DNA of 64,000 nucleotides from Sulfitobacter sabulilitoris (lineage in GTDB: Bacteria > Pseudomonadota > Alphaproteobacteria > Rhodobacterales > Rhodobacteraceae): contig NZ_VANS01000001.1 of NCBI RefSeq assembly GCF_005887615.1, positions 1,656,024 through 1,720,023 on the forward strand, in the 5' to 3' direction. Positions 49,586 through 58,719 of the stretch are shown one piece after another. The notes below the pieces were generated by a model that worked only from the letters and a program-made list of their open reading frames with translations, was not told where the DNA came from and did no database searches. Both the position numbers and the translations under genes were made by a program. Every line of letters starts with the position of its first letter. The stretch's first letter is position 1.

Positions 49586-52500
49586 TCAGGCGCGGGCGGT
49601 GCGGCGCCTGCGCGCGATCAGCACCCCGATGGCACCGACAAGGTAGCCAGCGGCAACGATCCCGGTCACACCCGCCACGAACAGCACGAGAGCCGCCTGC
49701 ACGGCAGGCCATTCGGCAATTGTCGGAACCAGCCGCAGCACGGGACCGGGAAGCGCGCCCTGCCAGATGGCCCAGCCCAGAGTGACGCCGACCCAGCCCA
49801 ACACGAGCCCCCAAAGCCCGCGCGCCGCCCAGCGCACGCCGGGCACGGGTGCGTGCAGGGCACGCCGCATCGCCGCGAACTGCCGGGCCAGATCATGCTG
49901 CATCGCGATCAGCGCGGGCACGATCAGCAGCACCAGCACCATGCCGAAGCCCAGGCCATACACCAGCGTGATCACCGTGGGTTTCAGAAACTGCGCCTGC
50001 TGCGATTGTTCGTAAAGCAATGGCGCCATGCCAAGAACCGTCGTCATCGTGGTCAGCATCACCGGCCTGAGCCGTGACGCCGCCCCGTCGATGATCGACG
50101 GGATCAGACCCCGGTCACGGGCATATTCGTCGATCGTCGTGATCAGAACGATGGAATCGTTGATGATGATCCCCGTCATCCCCAGCAAGCCCACCACCGT
50201 GAACATGCTCAGCGGCACATCCCAAAGGGCGTGGCCATAAATCGTGCCCACCAAGCCGAAGGGGATGATCGCCATCACCACCAGCGGACGGGTCCAGCTG
50301 CCGAATATCCACGCCAGCACGGCGAAAATGCCGGTCAGCACCAGGATCAGACCGGTCAGCGCATCGCTGAGAAAGCTGTCCTCCTGCTCGCTCAGCCCCG
50401 CCAGCCGCCACTCCACCTGACGCTCCGCCGCGATCCGGGGCAGAATGTCGCGCTCCAGCGCCTGCTGGATGGCGGTCGCGCGCGCCGGATCGTCCTCGGA
50501 TATGTCGCCGGTGACCGACACCACGCGGACACCGTTTTCACGCCGCACGGTGCCAAAGCCCAGCCGCCGCTCCGCGCTGACGATATCGGCCAGCGGGACG
50601 TAGCTGCCCTGCGCGGTGCGCAACTGCGTGCGATCCAGGAAATCGGCCGTCAGCTCGCCCTCGGGAAGCTCGACGCGAATCGTGGCGCTGCGCGGTCCGT
50701 CGGGGTACGTCGCCGCCTCGATCCCGCCCAGCCGGTCGCGCAACACGCGGCCCAGCGTGTCGATCGTGAACCCCAGCGCCTGCCCCTGCGGCGTCAGATC
50801 CAGGATCAGCTCCTGCTTGTCATAGGCAAGGTTGTCCTGCACCGCGCTGACTTCGGGATAGTGCAGCAGGGCGGTCTGCAAATCCTGACTGGCCGCTTTC
50901 AGCACATCCGTCCCGGCCCCGAAAAACTGCACGTCGAGCGCGTCGCCGCCCGGACCCGACCGCCAGCCGCGAAACGATACGGTTTCCACCATCGGATGGT
51001 TGATCACCGCATCCTGCAAATCCGCCACGAAGGCAAAGCTGGAATAGGGACGCAGGTCGGCGTCGATCAGTTCGATGGAAATGCCGCCCAGCAGATCTTC
51101 GTCCTTGGTATCGGCGCCGGCAAGGCCATACCCTGCGTTGCCGCCTATTTCCGCGATGACGTAGTCGATGGGATTGCGGCCATGACGCTCGGCGTAGTCG
51201 GCGCCCAGCGCCTGCGTGGCGCGTTGCAACTCGCGCATCATCGCCAGCGTGTCGGCGCGCGTGGCCCCTTCGACCATCGCGAAATTGCCGGTGACCGACC
51301 CGCGTTCGGGCGCGTTGAAGAACCGCCATTGCACGTCGCCGCGGACGAACAGCGCGATCTGGCTGGCCAGCACCGCGACCGCGCCCGCCAGCACCACGTA
51401 CCGTGCCGCGATCACGCCGGCCATGAAGGGCCGGAACAGCCGTTCGCGCATCCACATGAACCCGCGGTTGACCTGACGGCTGGGCCAATCGTACCAGCGC
51501 GCCTTGGCCGTGGAGGCCAGCGCATGCGCCATGTGGTGAGGCAGGATCAGGAAACATTCGACCAGCGACGCCGTCAGCACCACGATCACGGTAAAGGGAA
51601 TATCGCGGATCAGGTCGCCAAAGCGTCCGCCGACCACGACCAGCCCGAAAAACGCGATCACGGTCGTCAGCGTCGCAGCAAAGACCGGCATCGCCATGCG
51701 CCGGGCGGCGGTTTCGGCGGCCACCACGGGCGTTTCGCCGTAATGGCGGGCACGGTGATCGGCGTGTTCGCCCACCACGATGGCGTCATCGACGACGATC
51801 CCCAGCGTGATGATCAGCCCGAACAGCGACACCATGTTGATCGTCAGCCCGCCCAGATACATCAGCGCGATCGCCGCCATCATCGCGACCGGGATGCCCG
51901 CCGCCACCCAAAAGGCCGTGCGCGCATTCAGAAACAAAAACAACAGCCCCACCACCAGCGCCAGCCCCATGAGCCCGTTGTCGATCAGGATATCGAGGCG
52001 CCCGCTGATCGCCTCGGCGCGGGTGCGGATCAGCTCGACACTTACATCGGGCGGCAGGGTCGCCTGCAGGCTGGCGGCGACATGCTCGACCGTCTCTTGC
52101 ACGCCGATCGCGTCGCCCTTGTCAGACCGGTCCACCCGCACGGAAATCGCCGGGTTGTCGCCCACGAAATAGCTGCGTTCGCGGTCGACGCCCTGCGCGC
52201 GGACCGTCGCCACATCGCCGACCAGCAGCTTGGATCCATCGGGGTTGGAGCGCAGCACGATGCCCGCGATCTCGCGCGCGCTGCGCTTTTCCGAACCGGT
52301 GCGCACGCGGGTGTTGGAGCCGGTCACATCGCCCGCGGGGGCGGCATCGACCTCTGCCGCGATGGCGCGCGCGATGTCCGCCATCGCAATGTCATGGGCG
52401 ATCAGCTTGGCGGAGGGGACTTCGACCAGCGTCTGCGGATCCGCGACGCCCTGGATCGTGCTGCGCGTGACCCCGTCGGCGAACAGGCGCGTCACGAATT

Positions 52501-52993
52501 CATCTGCAAAGAGCCCAAGCTGCTCGGGGCCGATCGGTCCGGTGATCACGACATCGGTCACCCGGTCGCGCCAGACCCCGCGCCGCACCAGCGGGTCTTC
52601 GGCGTCCTCCGGCAGGCCGGTGATCGCGTCCACGGCGGTCTGTACATCGTCGGTGGCGCGGCTCATGTCCCAGTCGGGCTCGAATTCCAGCGTGATGACG
52701 CCGCGGCCTTCGCGCGACGTGCTGGCCGAACTTTCGACGCCTTCCACCGAGAGCAGCGCGGGCTCGAGCACCTGCACGATCGCGGCATCGACGTCCTCCG
52801 CGCCCGCGCCCTCCCAGACGGCGGTGACGCTGACGTTTTCGAGGATCACATCGGGAAAGAATTGCGCCCGCATGTTCGGCGCGGCGGCAAAGCCCGCGAC
52901 CAGCAAGATCACCAGCAGCAGGTTCGCGGCGGTCGGATGCCTGGTGAAATACGACAGCACCCCCCCTGCGGCGCGGGGAATATCGCGGGCCAT
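49586..52993 (-). CDS. RND-family efflux permease
   Basis: 1135 residues. Twelve-helix RND pump. Proton-relay DD in LGIVVDDAIVVGE (TM4), repeat periplasmic domains, and a second RND copy with GMTGIIINDSIVLITTI. Start at 52993, 4 bases after the adaptor gene stop and with GGAGG. The last about 90 residues contain two extra membrane segments (GLWGLVLGWVGVTLGWA and ALVLFVAGVTGIVAAGYL), an unusual tail. Substrate unknown; no outer-membrane channel gene is adjacent. Confidence 0.92.
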   Translation of the reverse strand: MARDIPRAAGGVLSYFTRHPTAANLLLVILLVAGFAAAPNMRAQFFPDVILENVSVTAVWEGAGAEDVDAAIVQVLEPALLSVEGVESSASTSREGRGVITLEFEPDWDMSRATDDVQTAVDAITGLPEDAEDPLVRRGVWRDRVTDVVITGPIGPEQLGLFADEFVTRLFADGVTRSTIQGVADPQTLVEVPSAKLIAHDIAMADIARAIAAEVDAAPAGDVTGSNTRVRTGSEKRSAREIAGIVLRSNPDGSKLLVGDVATVRAQGVDRERSYFVGDNPAISVRVDRSDKGDAIGVQETVEHVAASLQATLPPDVSVELIRTRAEAISGRLDILIDNGLMGLALVVGLLFLFLNARTAFWVAAGIPVAMMAAIALMYLGGLTINMVSLFGLIITLGIVVDDAIVVGEHADHRARHYGETPVVAAETAARRMAMPVFAATLTTVIAFFGLVVVGGRFGDLIRDIPFTVIVVLTASLVECFLILPHHMAHALASTAKARWYDWPSRQVNRGFMWMRERLFRPFMAGVIAARYVVLAGAVAVLASQIALFVRGDVQWRFFNAPERGSVTGNFAMVEGATRADTLAMMRELQRATQALGADYAERHGRNPIDYVIAEIGGNAGYGLAGADTKDEDLLGGISIELIDADLRPYSSFAFVADLQDAVINHPMVETVSFRGWRSGPGGDALDVQFFGAGTDVLKAASQDLQTALLHYPEVSAVQDNLAYDKQELILDLTPQGQALGFTIDTLGRVLRDRLGGIEAATYPDGPRSATIRVELPEGELTADFLDRTQLRTAQGSYVPLADIVSAERRLGFGTVRRENGVRVVSVTGDISEDDPARATAIQQALERDILPRIAAERQVEWRLAGLSEQEDSFLSDALTGLILVLTGIFAVLAWIFGSWTRPLVVMAIIPFGLVGTIYGHALWDVPLSMFTVVGLLGMTGIIINDSIVLITTIDEYARDRGLIPSIIDGAASRLRPVMLTTMTTVLGMAPLLYEQSQQAQFLKPTVITLVYGLGFGMVLVLLIVPALIAMQHDLARQFAAMRRALHAPVPGVRWAARGLWGLVLGWVGVTLGWAIWQGALPGPVLRLVPTIAEWPAVQAALVLFVAGVTGIVAAGYLVGAIGVLIARRRRTARA

Positions 52994-52997
52994 CGGT

Positions 52998-54458
52998 CTA
53001 GCCTCCCATGCGCGCTTCGATCCGCTCGACCATGCGGGCCGGAACTTCGCGTTGCGCCAGTTGTGCCAGGACACGCGCCTTGGCCTCCTGCGGCATGCGC
53101 GTGTTGCCTTCGACGAACGCCACCAGCCGGGCGCGGCGTTCCGCGCTCAACTCCAGCATCGCGGGCGCGGCGGCGGCGGCCGGCGCGGTATCGCTGCGCA
53201 ACGGTCTGACCGTGATCCCCGGGCCCAGCAGCGGTGTGCGCGCCACCACGACGTCGCGCCCGGCAAGGCCATCACCCCGCACCAGAACATCGTCACCCTG
53301 CCGCCGCATCACCGTCACCGGCAGCGCCTCCAGACGGTTGTCATCACCGAGCACCAGCACCTCGTCGCCCGAACCAAGTGCGGCGGCGGGCAGGCGCACC
53401 ACGGCATCGAGCGGGGGTTCGGTGACGCGCACCGTGACGAAATCGCCGGGCTTGAACCCCGGCGCGGCACCAAGCCTCGCAAAGACCAGCCTCCCGGTCT
53501 GCCCGTCGCCCGCCCCGGCGCTGACGCGGCTGATGCGGCCGGTCGCGGTCAGGTCCACCCCGGTCACGTCCAGCGTGACCGTCACATCGGCGCGGGTGAC
53601 AGCGCCGGAGGGGTCGAGAAGCCGGACATATTGCGCGGTCGAGACGCGAAACGACACCTCGAGGTCGTCGGGATCGACCAGGTCGGCGACGCGCTCGTTG
53701 CTGCCCACCAGCCGCCCCTCGACGACGGTTGGGTCGGACAGAGTTCCGTCGAACGGCGCGCGCAACACGGTGTCGGCCAGACGTCTTTGCGCTTCGGCGC
53801 GTGCGATCCCGGCGCGCGCCAGACGCGTTGCGGCCTGATCGACGCGCGCCTCGGCCTGGGTCAGCGCCTGCCGTCGCGCCAATACTGCCTGTCGTGCGGC
53901 GGATGCGGCAAGCTCTGCCACCTCGACCGCTGCGGCCGTGCCGACACCGCGTTCCGCCAGATCGACCTGCCGCTGGTAGGCGCGTTCACGCAGGGTGGCC
54001 TGATCCTCGGCGGCGGCCACTTCGTCGCGCGCCAGCACCAGGGCGCGCGCGGCATCGCGCTGCTCGGCCTGCGCATCGGCAAGGTCGCTTTCGATCCGCT
54101 GCACGACCAGTTCCGCATCCGCCGGATCGATCCGCAGCAGCACATCGCCCTTGTTCACCGTGCCGCCGTCCTCGAAGCCGGGGGCCAGTTCGATCACCCG
54201 CCCGCCCACGGGCGCGCGCACCTCCATCGTGCGGCGCGATTGCACCTCGCCAAAGGTTTCGAGCACGGGCGTCCGGGTGCCTTCTTGGGCAGTCAGGACC
54301 TTCACGGCAAAGACCCGTTCCCGCGCCGGGGGCGCGGCGGTGTCGCGGCTCATGCGGTCCTGCACCGCGCTGCCGATAATCTGGGCGGCATAGATCAGCA
54401 GGCCCAGCGACACCGCCGCCAGAAACAGGCCAATCATGCTTTGCCGTAAAAATCGCAT
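52998..54458 (-). CDS. RND efflux periplasmic adaptor (HlyD/MFP family)
   Basis: 486 residues. N-terminal membrane segment (about 8-28), lipoyl halves around a helical hairpin (95-250, ADAQAEQRDAARALVLARDE), then beta-barrel domains. The 60-residue C-terminal helical extension (ALAQLAQREVPARMVER) goes beyond typical adaptors. Pairs with the permease downstream. Confidence 0.9.
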   Translation of the reverse strand: MRFLRQSMIGLFLAAVSLGLLIYAAQIIGSAVQDRMSRDTAAPPARERVFAVKVLTAQEGTRTPVLETFGEVQSRRTMEVRAPVGGRVIELAPGFEDGGTVNKGDVLLRIDPADAELVVQRIESDLADAQAEQRDAARALVLARDEVAAAEDQATLRERAYQRQVDLAERGVGTAAAVEVAELAASAARQAVLARRQALTQAEARVDQAATRLARAGIARAEAQRRLADTVLRAPFDGTLSDPTVVEGRLVGSNERVADLVDPDDLEVSFRVSTAQYVRLLDPSGAVTRADVTVTLDVTGVDLTATGRISRVSAGAGDGQTGRLVFARLGAAPGFKPGDFVTVRVTEPPLDAVVRLPAAALGSGDEVLVLGDDNRLEALPVTVMRRQGDDVLVRGDGLAGRDVVVARTPLLGPGITVRPLRSDTAPAAAAAPAMLELSAERRARLVAFVEGNTRMPQEAKARVLAQLAQREVPARMVERIEARMGG

Positions 54459-54479
54459 TCGCGTCCTTTGCCCGCTGGT

Positions 54480-54508
54480 CCCGGCATATTAGTGTTATCT
54501 AAGCCGGG
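54480..54508. promoter_or_regulatory. Inverted repeat upstream of the RND efflux operon
   Basis: CCCGGC (54480-54485) and GCCGGG (54503-54508), with TTAG/CTAA pairing inside around a short loop. It is 21 bases before the adaptor ATG, a common place for an efflux repressor site, but no regulator gene is next to it. It could also end the moaB transcript. Confidence 0.4.
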
Positions 54509-54550
54509 CGGGGAAAAATACTATGTCTTGGGGGCAAACGCCGCAGGCCG

Positions 54551-55093
54551 CTATTTGCGTCGCTGATGTTCGTCCAGCCGGGGCATGATTTCCACGAAGT
54601 TGCAGGGGCGATGGCGATAATCGAGCTGTTTGCCGAGAATTTCGTCCCATGCGTCCTTGCAGGCACCGGGGCTGCCGGGCAGCGCGAAAAGATACGTCCC
54701 CTGCGCCACGCCCCCCGTGGCGCGGCTCTGCACGGCGCTGGTGCCGATCTTTTGCATCGACACGATGGTGAACACCGTGCCGAAGGCGTCGATCTCTTTT
54801 TCATAGACGTCGCGGTGCGCCTCGACGCTGACATCGCGACCGGTAAGCCCGGTGCCGCCGGTGCTGATCACCACGTCGATGTTGGGATCGGCGCACCATG
54901 CGCGCAACTGGTCCGCGATCGCGGCGCGGTCGTCGCGCAGGATCTTGCGGGCGGCAAGGCTGTGGCCCGCGCCCTCGATCCGTGCGACCAGCACGTCGCC
55001 GGACTTGTCCTCCTGCGGACCGCGTGTGTCGCTGACGGTCAGCACGGCGATGCGCACGGGAATGAAATCAATGCTCTCGTCGATGCGGCTCAT
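54551..55093 (-). CDS. moaB: Molybdenum cofactor biosynthesis protein MoaB
   Basis: 180 residues. MogA/MoaB fold: IAVLTVSDTRGPQEDKSGD, STGGTGLTGRDVSVEAH and LFALPGSPGACKDAWDEIL. Adenylates molybdopterin before molybdate insertion. Adds to the Mo-cofactor genes at 37640-41698, but in another operon with a LysE exporter and a uracil-DNA glycosylase. Confidence 0.94.
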   Translation of the reverse strand: MSRIDESIDFIPVRIAVLTVSDTRGPQEDKSGDVLVARIEGAGHSLAARKILRDDRAAIADQLRAWCADPNIDVVISTGGTGLTGRDVSVEAHRDVYEKEIDAFGTVFTIVSMQKIGTSAVQSRATGGVAQGTYLFALPGSPGACKDAWDEILGKQLDYRHRPCNFVEIMPRLDEHQRRK

Positions 55094-55096
55094 GGT

Positions 55097-55708
55097 TCAG
55101 GTCCTTTCCAAGATGGCCAGCCGCAGCGCGAGCGCGGCAAAAATTCCGCCGGTGATCCAGCCAAGCGCGCGGGCGCTGCGGGCCAGCCGCGTGCCCAGAC
55201 CGCCCGCGAACACACCCACCAGCGCATTGACCGCGAAGCCGCCCAGCGCCAGAACCGCGCCCAATGTCAGGAACTGCGCCAGAACCGGCCCGGCCTGCGG
55301 CGACACGAACTGCGGTACGAAGGCCAGCACGAACAGGATCACCTTGGGGTTGGTCAGGTTCACGATCAGGCCCGCACGAAACGCCCGTGCCGCGGTCAGC
55401 GGCGGCGCATCGCTCCGGGTGGTGCCGCCGCGCACCGACTGCACCGCGAGACACAACAGATACGCAACCCCGGCCCAGCGGATCACGTCGAAAGCCAGCG
55501 GATGCGCGGCCACCAGCGCCCCGAGCCCGACCCCGGCCAGCGCGACGTGTACCATGGCCCCCGCAGAGATGCCGGCGCTGGCCGCCACGGCGGCCCGCGG
55601 CCCCGACCGCAACCCCTGCCCGAGACAAAACATCATGTCCGCACCGGGCGTGAGGTTCAGCGCCAGCGCCGCCGGGACAAAGGCCAGCAAGGTCACCAGG
55701 TCAGGCAT
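55097..55708 (-). CDS. LysE-family amino acid exporter
   Basis: 203 residues, about six membrane segments. Family marks NLTPGADMMFCLGQGLRSG and NLTNPKVILFVLAFVPQF. Start at 55708, 8 bases inside the udg reading frame. Substrate unknown. Confidence 0.9.
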   Translation of the reverse strand: MPDLVTLLAFVPAALALNLTPGADMMFCLGQGLRSGPRAAVAASAGISAGAMVHVALAGVGLGALVAAHPLAFDVIRWAGVAYLLCLAVQSVRGGTTRSDAPPLTAARAFRAGLIVNLTNPKVILFVLAFVPQFVSPQAGPVLAQFLTLGAVLALGGFAVNALVGVFAGGLGTRLARSARALGWITGGIFAALALRLAILERT

Positions 55709-56486
55709 CCGACAGCCGCGCCTTGAGCGCCAGCAGATCGGCCCAGGCCTCGCGCTTGGCCGTCGGATTGCGTAGCAGGTAGGCCGGATGCACCATCGGC
55801 AGCACCGGCAGGCCCAACGCCTCGCCCCACTGGCCGCGCAGACGCGTGATGCCGCGCTTGCCCAGAAGCGCCTGCGCGCCGGCATTGCCCATCACCACCA
55901 GCACCTCCGGTTTGGCCAGCGCGATGTGACGTTCCAGAAACGGGCGCATCATCGCGATCTCGTCGGGCTTGGGTTCACGGTTCTGCGGCGGGCGCCAGGG
56001 CAGGACATTGGTGATGTAGACCGGCGCATCCGCCCGGTCGCGGCCCATGTCGATGGCGGCCAACATCCGGTCCAGCAACTGGCCCGCGCGGCCCACGAAC
56101 GGCCGGCCCTCGCGGTCCTCGTCGCGGCCGGGCGCCTCGCCGACGATCATCACGCGGGCGCCGGGGATGCCGTCGGAAAACACCATGTTGCGCGCGCCAC
56201 GCTTGAGATCGCAATGCTCGAACCGCTCCATCGCGGCGCGCAGGGCATCAAGATCGCCGGCCGCCTCTGCCGCGCGGCGGGCCTCCGCCACGGGGTCGAT
56301 CTCCACCGCTTTGGGCGGAGCGCTGCGCCTGGCAGGGCCGGTGGGGGCCGCCGCGGCCTTGGGCGTCTCGACGCGCGCGGGCACCTCGTAGCGATTGACG
56401 CCCGCGTCGCAGATCGCCTCGGTCGCGCCCAGTTCGACCTGCCAGTTCAAAAGCGCCAGCGCGTGATGATATTCGGTTGATTCCAT
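55701..56486 (-). CDS. Uracil-DNA glycosylase, family 4-like
   Basis: 261 residues. [17 protein letters not shown] (uracil pocket) and [10 protein letters not shown] (catalytic-side motif) are those of family 4. An N-terminal 80-residue low-complexity region precedes the domain. Only two cysteines (C26, C92) are present, so the usual 4Fe-4S cluster of this family cannot be formed by four in-chain cysteines. Divergent from pyrB. Confidence 0.88.
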   Translation of the reverse strand: MESTEYHHALALLNWQVELGATEAICDAGVNRYEVPARVETPKAAAAPTGPARRSAPPKAVEIDPVAEARRAAEAAGDLDALRAAMERFEHCDLKRGARNMVFSDGIPGARVMIVGEAPGRDEDREGRPFVGRAGQLLDRMLAAIDMGRDRADAPVYITNVLPWRPPQNREPKPDEIAMMRPFLERHIALAKPEVLVVMGNAGAQALLGKRGITRLRGQWGEALGLPVLPMVHPAYLLRNPTAKREAWADLLALKARLSDA

Positions 56487-56544
56487 GCCCGCAGTTTAGG
56501 CGCCCGCCCGGGGAAACAGAACCGCTTGTTGCACGCCGCGCGCC

Positions 56545-56573
56545 TTGCCCGTGCTGGCGCCTGTCCCTATAAG
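56545..56573 (+). promoter_or_regulatory. pyrB: Promoter of pyrB
   Basis: TTGCCC (56545-56550), 17-base spacer, TATAAG (56568-56573), leaving 27 bases to the pyrB ATG. Good sigma-70-type match. The short leader leaves no room for a long attenuator. Confidence 0.7.
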
Positions 56574-56600
56574 ACAAAAAATAGCTCAAGGTTGCCGCCC

Positions 56601-57551
56601 ATGACTTTCGCACACCGCCATCTGCTTGGCATCGAGCCGCTGCGCCAGCCAGAGATCGTGACCCTGCTGGACCTGGCCGATCGCTACGTCGATCTGAACC
56701 GGCAACCGCACAAACATGCCGATGCGCTGGCCGGGCTGACGCAGATCAACATGTTCTTCGAGGCCTCTACCCGCACGCAGGCCAGTTTCGAGATCGCGGG
56801 AAAACGGCTTGGCGCGGATGTGATGAACATGGCGATGCAGGCCAGTTCGATCAAGAAAGGCGAGACCCTGATCGACACGGCGATGACCCTGAATGCGATG
56901 CACCCCGATCTGCTGGTTGTGCGGCATCCGCAGTCGGGCGCGGTCGATCTGCTGGCGCAAAAGGTGAACTGCGCCGTGCTGAACGCGGGCGACGGCAAAC
57001 ACGAACACCCCACGCAGGCGCTTTTGGATGCGCTGACGATCCGCCGCGCCAAGGGACGGCTGCACCGCCTGTCGATCGCGATCTGCGGCGATATCGCGCA
57101 CAGCCGGGTGGCGCGGTCGAACATCATCCTGCTGGGCAAGATGGAAAACCGCGTGCGACTGATCGGGCCGCCCACATTGATGCCCAGCGGCATCGCCGAC
57201 TTTGGCGTCGAGGTGTTCGACGACATGGAAGAGGGCCTGCGCGACGTTGACGTGGTGATGATGCTGCGGCTTCAGAAAGAGCGGATGGACGGCGGGTTCA
57301 TCCCCAGCGAACGCGAATATTACCACCGCTACGGGCTGGACGCCGACAAACTGGCCCATGCCAAGGACGACGCCATCGTGATGCACCCCGGCCCGATGAA
57401 CCGCGGCGTTGAAATCGACGGCACGCTGGCCGACGACATCAACCGCAGCGTGATCCAGGATCAGGTGGAAATGGGCGTTGCCGTGCGCATGGCCGCGATG
57501 GATCTGTTGGCGCAGAACCTGGCACTGACCCGGGCCGAGGGTGCGGCATGA
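56601..57551 (+). CDS. pyrB: Aspartate carbamoyltransferase catalytic subunit
   Basis: 316 residues. Carbamoyl phosphate plus aspartate to carbamoylaspartate. Carbamoyl-phosphate loop [13 protein letters not shown] (STRT 56-59), then [15 protein letters not shown] and [22 protein letters not shown]. Regulatory pyrI is absent; a dihydroorotase-like gene lies three genes downstream, as in ATCase holoenzymes of the Pseudomonas type. Weak AAGG ribosome site. Confidence 0.96.
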   Translation: MTFAHRHLLGIEPLRQPEIVTLLDLADRYVDLNRQPHKHADALAGLTQINMFFEASTRTQASFEIAGKRLGADVMNMAMQASSIKKGETLIDTAMTLNAMHPDLLVVRHPQSGAVDLLAQKVNCAVLNAGDGKHEHPTQALLDALTIRRAKGRLHRLSIAICGDIAHSRVARSNIILLGKMENRVRLIGPPTLMPSGIADFGVEVFDDMEEGLRDVDVVMMLRLQKERMDGGFIPSEREYYHRYGLDADKLAHAKDDAIVMHPGPMNRGVEIDGTLADDINRSVIQDQVEMGVAVRMAAMDLLAQNLALTRAEGAA

Positions 57552-58045
57552 CGCAGGCGGACTGGAGCGATGTTCTGACCGAGGGCGAGGTCGTGCAATG
57601 GCAGGGCCGCCCGGCGCCCGTCCCGACCTGGCAGAACAGGCGTCTTTATGGCCAGATGGGGTGGAGCGTGGTCTTGCTGCTGATGGTGACGACGGCCTTT
57701 GCCGTCAGCCCGGAGGCGCGCGACGCGCAACCGCTCAGCCTCGTGCTGCTTGTCGCGGTGCTTGGCTTTTCCTTCATGCGGTCCTGGTCGGCGTGGTTCG
57801 CGCTGCGCAAGACGCGCTATGCGATCACCGACACGCGGATCCTGTGGCGGCGGGGCGGCCAGTTGCGCGAATTCGACCGCGACGGCGCCACCGCAGAGCC
57901 GTTTCGAGATACACTGCCGCCGTCGCTGCTGATCAAGCGCGCGGACGCCCGGTCACCTTCGGATGCGCTGGCCTTTGAATTCATCGAGGATGCGCAGACA
58001 GTGACAGACCTGATACCCGGCACTCGAAAGGCGAACCCCGTATGA
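57548..58045 (+). CDS. Membrane protein with a PH-like domain, unknown function
   Basis: 165 residues. Soluble start with [12 protein letters not shown], two membrane segments (about 36-54 and 62-80), then [20 protein letters not shown], which resembles the bacterial PH (bPH2-type) strand pattern. ATGA overlap with pyrB, so translated together. No link of such proteins with pyrimidine synthesis is known to me. Confidence 0.7.
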   Translation: MTQADWSDVLTEGEVVQWQGRPAPVPTWQNRRLYGQMGWSVVLLLMVTTAFAVSPEARDAQPLSLVLLVAVLGFSFMRSWSAWFALRKTRYAITDTRILWRRGGQLREFDRDGATAEPFRDTLPPSLLIKRADARSPSDALAFEFIEDAQTVTDLIPGTRKANPV

Positions 58046-58587
58046 CCGGCCCCATTCACATTCCCAAGGGCGAGCGCGGCAAGATCCGCGTCTTTGCCAT
58101 CAACCGCCCGGTGCCCGAGATCCTGAGCGCGCTCGAGACCATGTCCAAGCCCGATCTGGCCCGCGACCTGCTGGCCAACGCATCGCTGGACACCGCCACC
58201 GCCGAGATCTTTCCGGTGGCCGATCTCGTCGGGGTCGGGCTGGCGGGATACCTTGCCGATGGCTATGCCGTGGACGAGGCGCAGATCGCCCCGGATCGCG
58301 CCCGCCTGGAGGCGCTGGACGGTTACGTGCTGATCGTGTTCTCCGACAGCTTCGGCGGCGAAGAGGTCACGCTGACCCCAGGTGCGGATCTCACGCTGAT
58401 CGGGACCTATTCGGAATTTGAACCCGTCACCGACCTGCCGCCGCTGACCGCGGACAGCGCGCAGCCTTACACCGGCGCCCCCGGCGTGACCCCGCCCGCG
58501 CCGGCGCGCGGCCCCGCGGGCAGCGCGATGGCCGTGATGGCCGTGATCGCGGCGCTGGCGCTGCTGGTCTGGTGGCTGTTTGCCTGA
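58042..58587 (+). CDS. Tail-anchored protein of unknown function
   Basis: 181 residues. Globular part 1-130 (GERGKIRVFAINRPVPEILS, EALDGYVLIVFSDSFGGEEV), a proline-rich linker (145-158), and a C-terminal membrane helix (163-180) with no residues after it. ATGA overlap with the preceding gene. No family recognised. Confidence 0.7.
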   Translation: MTGPIHIPKGERGKIRVFAINRPVPEILSALETMSKPDLARDLLANASLDTATAEIFPVADLVGVGLAGYLADGYAVDEAQIAPDRARLEALDGYVLIVFSDSFGGEEVTLTPGADLTLIGTYSEFEPVTDLPPLTADSAQPYTGAPGVTPPAPARGPAGSAMAVMAVIAALALLVWWLFA

Positions 58588-58614
58588 TCCCCTTTCCCTG
58601 ACCCGGAGGTCGCC

Positions 58615-58719
58615 ATGAAAGAGCCGAAACCCGATCCGAAAATGTCCGGGCGCATCGCGATGATCGCCCTTCTGGTGGCCTTCGGCGTGGCCGGGATGAT
58701 GGTCTGGATCGCATCGTGA
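58615..58719 (+). CDS. 34-residue single-pass membrane protein
   Basis: Frame reads MKEPKPDPKMSGRIAMIALL and goes on to VAFGVAGMMVWIAS. GGAGG lies 6 bases before the ATG, and the stop (GTGA) overlaps the start of the dihydroorotase-like gene, so translation of the two is coupled. Charged N-terminus, helix about 13-33. Too short to compare with a family; conserved position would be the best proof. Confidence 0.72.
   Translation: MKEPKPDPKMSGRIAMIALLVAFGVAGMMVWIAS

Noticed and set aside
50231-53209. Long antisense frame across the RND permease
   Set aside because: Composition is the mirror of the permease gene; no domain, no ribosome site.
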